Shown here piece after piece: positions 4,320-5,367 of a stretch of DNA of 5,367 bases. Every line of letters begins with the position of its first letter. Within the stretch, counting starts at the first letter, position 1. This stretch comes from an uncultured Anaerolineales bacterium (GTDB lineage Bacteria > Chloroflexota > Anaerolineae > Anaerolineales > Villigracilaceae). Location of the stretch: assembly GCA_938008865.1 (NCBI GenBank), contig CALLJA010000600.1, forward strand, positions 1 to 5,367, in the 5' to 3' direction. The translations under genes were made by a program, and so were the position numbers. The notes beneath the pieces were generated by a model. That model had not been told where the DNA came from and searched no databases. It saw only the letters and a program-made list of their open reading frames with translations.

Positions 4320-5367
4320 GGCTGCTCCTTTTTCTGGACCTGCACGGTCCCATCGTGAACATTCCAAATCTCGGCGGCTTCGACGAACCCTGCCGAGAAC
4401 AATTTCGTATCGGTGGTGGTGAACAATACCTGCTCAGTCTCGCCGACGTACTGCAACAGGTCGGTGCGGCGCTGCATGTCGAGCTCGGCCATCACCTCAT
4501 CCAGCAGGATGACGGGCCACTCCTGCGTGCGCTCCTTCATCCATTGCACCTCGGCCAGCTTGAGCGCCAACAGGGTCGTGCGCACCTGTCCACGCGAGCC
4601 GTAATCGCCAAGGTCGATGTTATTTGCAAGGAAGCGCAACTCGTCGCGGTGCGGGCCGACGGTCGTCACGCCGCGCGCGATCTCCTCGCCGCGGATCTGC
4701 GTCAGTCGTTCGCGGAATCCCGCCTCGATGGTCTTCAGGTCCAGGCCCGAGCGGTCCACCACAGTATCGATCTTCAGGCCGATCTGACCGCTTGGTTTGG
4801 GCAGCGGATCGTAGGCGGGTTCATAGGCCAGCCGCAGGACCTCGGCTCCGCGCGTCAACTGCGAGTGGACGCGCGCCGCGAAGCGCTCGATCTCCTGCAC
4901 AGCCTGGATGCGCCACAGGATGATCTGCGCCCCGAGGCGGGCCAGCGTTTCATCCCACACCGACAGTTGGTCGCCGTTGCCCGGGCGTTCGCTCAGCGCC
5001 TTGAGCAGCGCGTTACGTTGCGTGAGCGCCTGGTTATACTCGCTCAGCGCTCGCGCATAGGCGGGGACGGTCTGCGCCAGCGCCAGGTTGAGATAACGAC
5101 GGCGGTCGTCGGGCGCGCCTTCGATGATCTGCGACATCTGCGGCACGAAGATGACGGCATTGAAATGGCCGATCACCTCGCTCATCGAGCGCTTCACGCC
5201 GTCGAGCAGAATCTCCTTGCGCAGGCGCTGTCCATTGACCCCGGTCGGCTCGAGGATCAGGCGTACTTCCATGCGATGGCTGCGTCCGCCGCGCGCGTAT
5301 TCCGCGACGAGACGGGTCACCGCCAGCGATTCGCGCGCCGCTCGAAAGTTGACCAGTTGCCGGTCCG
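4316..5367 (-). CDS. recF: DNA replication and repair protein RecF (N-terminus beyond the right edge)
   Basis: RecF is an SMC-like ATPase that works with RecO and RecR to load RecA at single-strand gaps and stalled forks. About 350 residues are visible and the frame stays open to the edge, so the gene begins outside; the Walker A segment is missing for that reason. Seen are the RecF block from FVPQMSQIIEGAPDDRRRYL (5146-5087) onward, the YNQALTQRNALLK helix (5026-4988 region), GPHRDEL (4657-4637), the ABC signature SRGQVR (4597-4580) followed by LALKLAE, and Walker B LLDEVMAELD (4507-4478). The GTG at 5318-5320 is not the real start, because family-like residues (DRQLVNFRAARESLAV) continue upstream of it. 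The stop TGA (4318-4316) overlaps the cupin start. The promoter is not in the window. Confidence 0.95.
   Translation of the reverse strand, partial: DRQLVNFRAARESLAVTRLVAEYARGGRSHRMEVRLILEPTGVNGQRLRKEILLDGVKRSMSEVIGHFNAVIFVPQMSQIIEGAPDDRRRYLNLALAQTVPAYARALSEYNQALTQRNALLKALSERPGNGDQLSVWDETLARLGAQIILWRIQAVQEIERFAARVHSQLTRGAEVLRLAYEPAYDPLPKPSGQIGLKIDTVVDRSGLDLKTIEAGFRERLTQIRGEEIARGVTTVGPHRDELRFLANNIDLGDYGSRGQVRTTLLALKLAEVQWMKERTQEWPVILLDEVMAELDMQRRTDLLQYVGETEQVLFTTTDTKLFSAGFVEAAEIWNVHDGTVQVQKKEQP
4325..4330 (-). promoter_or_regulatory. Shine-Dalgarno site of the cupin gene, inside the recF end
   Basis: On the - strand AAGGAG lies five bases before the ATG at 4319. It is within the last codons of recF (KKEQP), decides the cupin start, and fits coupled translation of the two genes. 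Confidence 0.85.

Noticed and set aside
4320..4367. A 16-codon upstream extension of the cupin.
   Set aside because: The start at 4319 has a well-placed AAGGAG and overlaps the recF stop; the extension lies entirely within recF and adds nothing cupin-like.
5318..5320. GTG as the start of recF.
   Set aside because: The frame continues to the window edge with plausible RecF residues, and Walker A must lie further upstream.

Overview
This window reads as an ordinary housekeeping stretch of a GC-rich bacterial chromosome. The coding regions strongly prefer G or C at third codon positions, and genes are tightly packed. A DUF4349-type lipoprotein, a TM1459-like cupin, and first-in-unit genes that start about 7-8 bases after a perfect TATAAT suggest Chloroflexota, possibly Anaerolineae. 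That assignment is inference from style and gene content; no marker gene here proves it.

Layout on the + strand: the last 14 codons of an upstream gene (probably a polar amino acid ABC transporter ATPase) and its strong terminator; coaBC/dfp (coenzyme A synthesis), followed after 2 bases by a calcineurin-like metallophosphoesterase and a terminator; a DUF4349 lipoprotein with its own Shine-Dalgarno site and a terminator; and rsmG, the 16S rRNA G527 methyltransferase. On the - strand, a recF gene cut by the right edge overlaps by four bases a small cupin gene. The cupin converges on rsmG, and a 26-base perfect palindrome between them probably terminates transcription in both directions.

The window therefore holds two confident multi-gene units (coaBC-phosphoesterase and recF-cupin) and two likely single-gene units (lipoprotein, rsmG). 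Every + strand unit ends in a readable intrinsic hairpin. The genes serve separate core jobs: CoA synthesis, ribosome modification, DNA recombination and repair, and envelope function.

I see no mobile element, CRISPR array, tRNA, rRNA or defence locus, and no convincing new system. The points most worth a second look are the apparently leaderless promoters of coaBC and rsmG (one fused to the preceding terminator), the Asn-to-Asp and Cys-to-Ser changes at hallmark positions of the CoaC domain, the His-to-Asn change in the cupin metal site, and a degenerate 9-base tandem repeat behind rsmG. No stretch longer than 300 bases lacks a gene.
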